Below are positions 62,397-64,000 of a stretch of 64,000 nt of DNA, in pieces; the first letter of the stretch is position 1; every line of letters starts with the position of its first letter. The stretch spans positions 1 to 64,000 of the forward strand of contig CAXXFJ010000017.1 of the NCBI GenBank assembly GCA_963677415.2, read 5' to 3'. The stretch comes from JAQUTK01 sp963677415 (lineage in GTDB: Bacteria > Bacteroidota > Bacteroidia > Bacteroidales > JAQUTK01). The position numbers and the translations under genes were made by a program. Under the pieces are notes generated by a model. The model was given only the letters and a program-made list of their open reading frames with translations, ran no database searches and was not told the DNA's origin.

Positions 62397-64000
62397 ATGA
62401 TTAAATATTTAATTGACCGTCCCATCGCGGTATTTATGTCTTTTGCTGCACTCTTTATACTGGGTGTGGTAACCTATTTCACCTTACCGGTCTCTTTGCT
62501 CCCAAATATTGACATCCCGGAAATTACCGTGCAGATCAATGATGCAAATACTTCAGCTCGTGAACTGGAGAACAACATTGTGAAGTCTGTGCGTAATCAA
62601 CTGCTTCAGGTTGGCAAGTTGCGTGACATACGAAGTGAGGTTAGGGATGGGTCTGCTTTGATTCGTCTCACGTTTGATTATGGCACCAATACTGATCTGG
62701 CTTTTATAGAGGTCAACGAGAAAATAGACCTTGCCATGAGCGGCTTGTCACGTGACGTGGAACGTCCCCGTGTCGTTAAGTCCAACACGACCGACATCCC
62801 TGTCTTTTACGTTAATATGACGCAAAAGGATATCGGAAACGCTGGCACTGATGATGAATTGGGCTTCTTGAGGTTAAGCGAACTTGCAGAGACAGTAGTG
62901 AAGCGACGCATCGAACAGCTACCTGAAGTGGTGATGGCCGATATTACCGGAGTAGTGTATTACCAGTTGCAGCTTCGTCCCAATCAACAAATCATGGCTG
63001 TTTCCGGCATCACTTCTGATGATATAAAGAATGCTTTGGTTTCAAACAATGTGGAGCCCGGAAGTATGACGGTACGCGATGGTTTCTATGAATATAATAT
63101 AAAGTTTTCATCTATCCTGCGTTCTCCTGAAGATGTGGAAAATATTCTTTTGCGCAAGAACGACAGGATCTTTCGGCTGAAGGATATAGCGGATATTGAA
63201 ATTGTATCTCAACGTCAGACCGGAGTAGCTCTGGCAAATAATAAGAATACTGTTACTCTCGCTGTCATCAAGCAGAGTGAGGAGAATATGGATAATATGA
63301 AGAAGTCGCTGAATGAGACACTCGACTATTTTCGCCAACAGAATCCTGAAATAGACTTTGAAGTGACTCGAAATCAGACAGAACTTCTTGACTATACGAT
63401 TTCGAACCTGCAACAGAATATGTTGCTCAGTTTCTGTTTCATCCTTATTATCTCTTTCATTTTTATGGGAGATATGAAGTTATCACTTATCATTGGTAGC
63501 AGTATGATTATCTCAATTGTCATCTGTGCTATCTTCTTTTATCTGTTTGGACGATCTTTGAATATAATTTCTCTGGCCGGACTAATTACCGCACTTGGTA
63601 TGATGATTGACAATTCCATCATCGTAACAGATAATATTACCCGATACAGGGAAGAGGGACTTTCGCTTGATAATGCCTGCTGCAAAGGAACGGAAGAAAT
63701 TATCACCCCGATGCTCAGTTCCTCACTTACTACTGTCGCAGTGTTTGCTCCATTGGTCTTTATGAGTGGCATAGCCGGTGCTATATTCTCTGATGAAGCT
63801 TTCTCCATAACTATTGGTTTGATGGTCTCCTATATTACGGGGATTCTCTTTTTGCCGGTAGCCTATAAGTTGGCTTACTCTGTGAAAAGAATCAAGAGAC
63901 CTGCAACCAAGACACGTATTGGTGTAATCGTAAATGGGATAGTCTCTCGCTTTAATTATTACAATCTAAAGCTCACCACCGGAATGGAGCGTTATTACCA
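62397..64000 (+). CDS. RND efflux permease (partial, runs off the window)
   Basis: The first 534 codons of an AcrB/CusA-type permease of about 1000 residues. It starts MIKYLIDRPIAVFMSFAALF, the typical first helix, and continues LPVSLLPNIDIPEITVQ. Helices 2-4 follow after residue 340, including GLITALGMMIDNSIIVTDNI, the proton-relay region with a single Asp where AcrB has two (LVDDAIV). No stop occurs before the window ends. It forms an operon with the adaptor. Confidence 0.93.
   Translation, partial: MIKYLIDRPIAVFMSFAALFILGVVTYFTLPVSLLPNIDIPEITVQINDANTSARELENNIVKSVRNQLLQVGKLRDIRSEVRDGSALIRLTFDYGTNTDLAFIEVNEKIDLAMSGLSRDVERPRVVKSNTTDIPVFYVNMTQKDIGNAGTDDELGFLRLSELAETVVKRRIEQLPEVVMADITGVVYYQLQLRPNQQIMAVSGITSDDIKNALVSNNVEPGSMTVRDGFYEYNIKFSSILRSPEDVENILLRKNDRIFRLKDIADIEIVSQRQTGVALANNKNTVTLAVIKQSEENMDNMKKSLNETLDYFRQQNPEIDFEVTRNQTELLDYTISNLQQNMLLSFCFILIISFIFMGDMKLSLIIGSSMIISIVICAIFFYLFGRSLNIISLAGLITALGMMIDNSIIVTDNITRYREEGLSLDNACCKGTEEIITPMLSSSLTTVAVFAPLVFMSGIAGAIFSDEAFSITIGLMVSYITGILFLPVAYKLAYSVKRIKRPATKTRIGVIVNGIVSRFNYYNLKLTTGMERYY

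Overview
The window looks like a gut Bacteroidales chromosome, most likely genus Bacteroides. The clues are the MurF-Alr fusion, a bifunctional aspartokinase/homoserine dehydrogenase, the Fur-like/PurA pair, a BT4734-type VirE protein, GH127 and GH2 glycosidases, and many copies of the Bacteroidetes promoter box TAnnTTTG. All calls come from reading the sequence and from knowledge of protein families; no database search was run.

Layout. Positions 1-31,900 are mostly housekeeping. On the minus strand: thrA (disrupted at the window edge), an M13 peptidase, tRNA-Thr preceded by the signal recognition particle RNA, a GH127 arabinofuranosidase coupled to a guanine deaminase, and a pheT-yebC-manC-neuD-like run. 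Then come murF-alr (+), hisS (-), a nitronate monooxygenase-like gene (+), a zinc peptidase, purA, a Fur-family gene, recQ, a DUF721 gene and recF (all -). These are followed by a TPR protein, ribH, tRNA-Tyr, tRNA-Gly, a MATE exporter and a GH2 glycosidase (all +), and an orphan VirE-type ATPase (-).

Positions 32,594-61,137 are an accessory region dominated by a double-glycine peptide natural product (RiPP) locus of the type Haft predicted as the GG-Bacteroidales system. It holds two unlike precursor peptides: a six-cysteine peptide at 36447 and a GG-Bacteroidales-type peptide at 53355. It also holds a radical SAM maturase with SPASM cysteines and its pseudo-radical-SAM partner. There are three copies of a short LanC-like domain, one of them fused to a polypeptide-GalNAc-transferase-like glycosyltransferase. 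A C39-like/VKOR/thioredoxin fusion could make disulfides. Two complete C39 peptidase-ABC exporters each have an HlyD adaptor. Two GT4 glycosyltransferases, two GT14-GT2 fusion glycosyltransferases, three six-bladed beta-propeller exported proteins and a TPR/HTH membrane regulator complete the set.

Working model (inference): precursors are modified in the cytoplasm by radical SAM, LanC-like and glycosyltransferase enzymes, cleaved after Gly-Gly during export by the C39-ABC proteins, and oxidised to disulfide forms by the VKOR fusion. Propeller proteins and the TPR regulator would act at the envelope. The left half (about 36.4-44.2 kb) is visibly more AT-rich than the right half and contains paralogues of right-half genes, so the locus may be two related clusters joined together. 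Two eight-base G/C homopolymers, one at the cleavage site of the six-cysteine precursor and one inside the radical SAM gene, suggest possible phase variation.

The window ends in an RND efflux pair: a lipoprotein adaptor and a permease that runs off the end.
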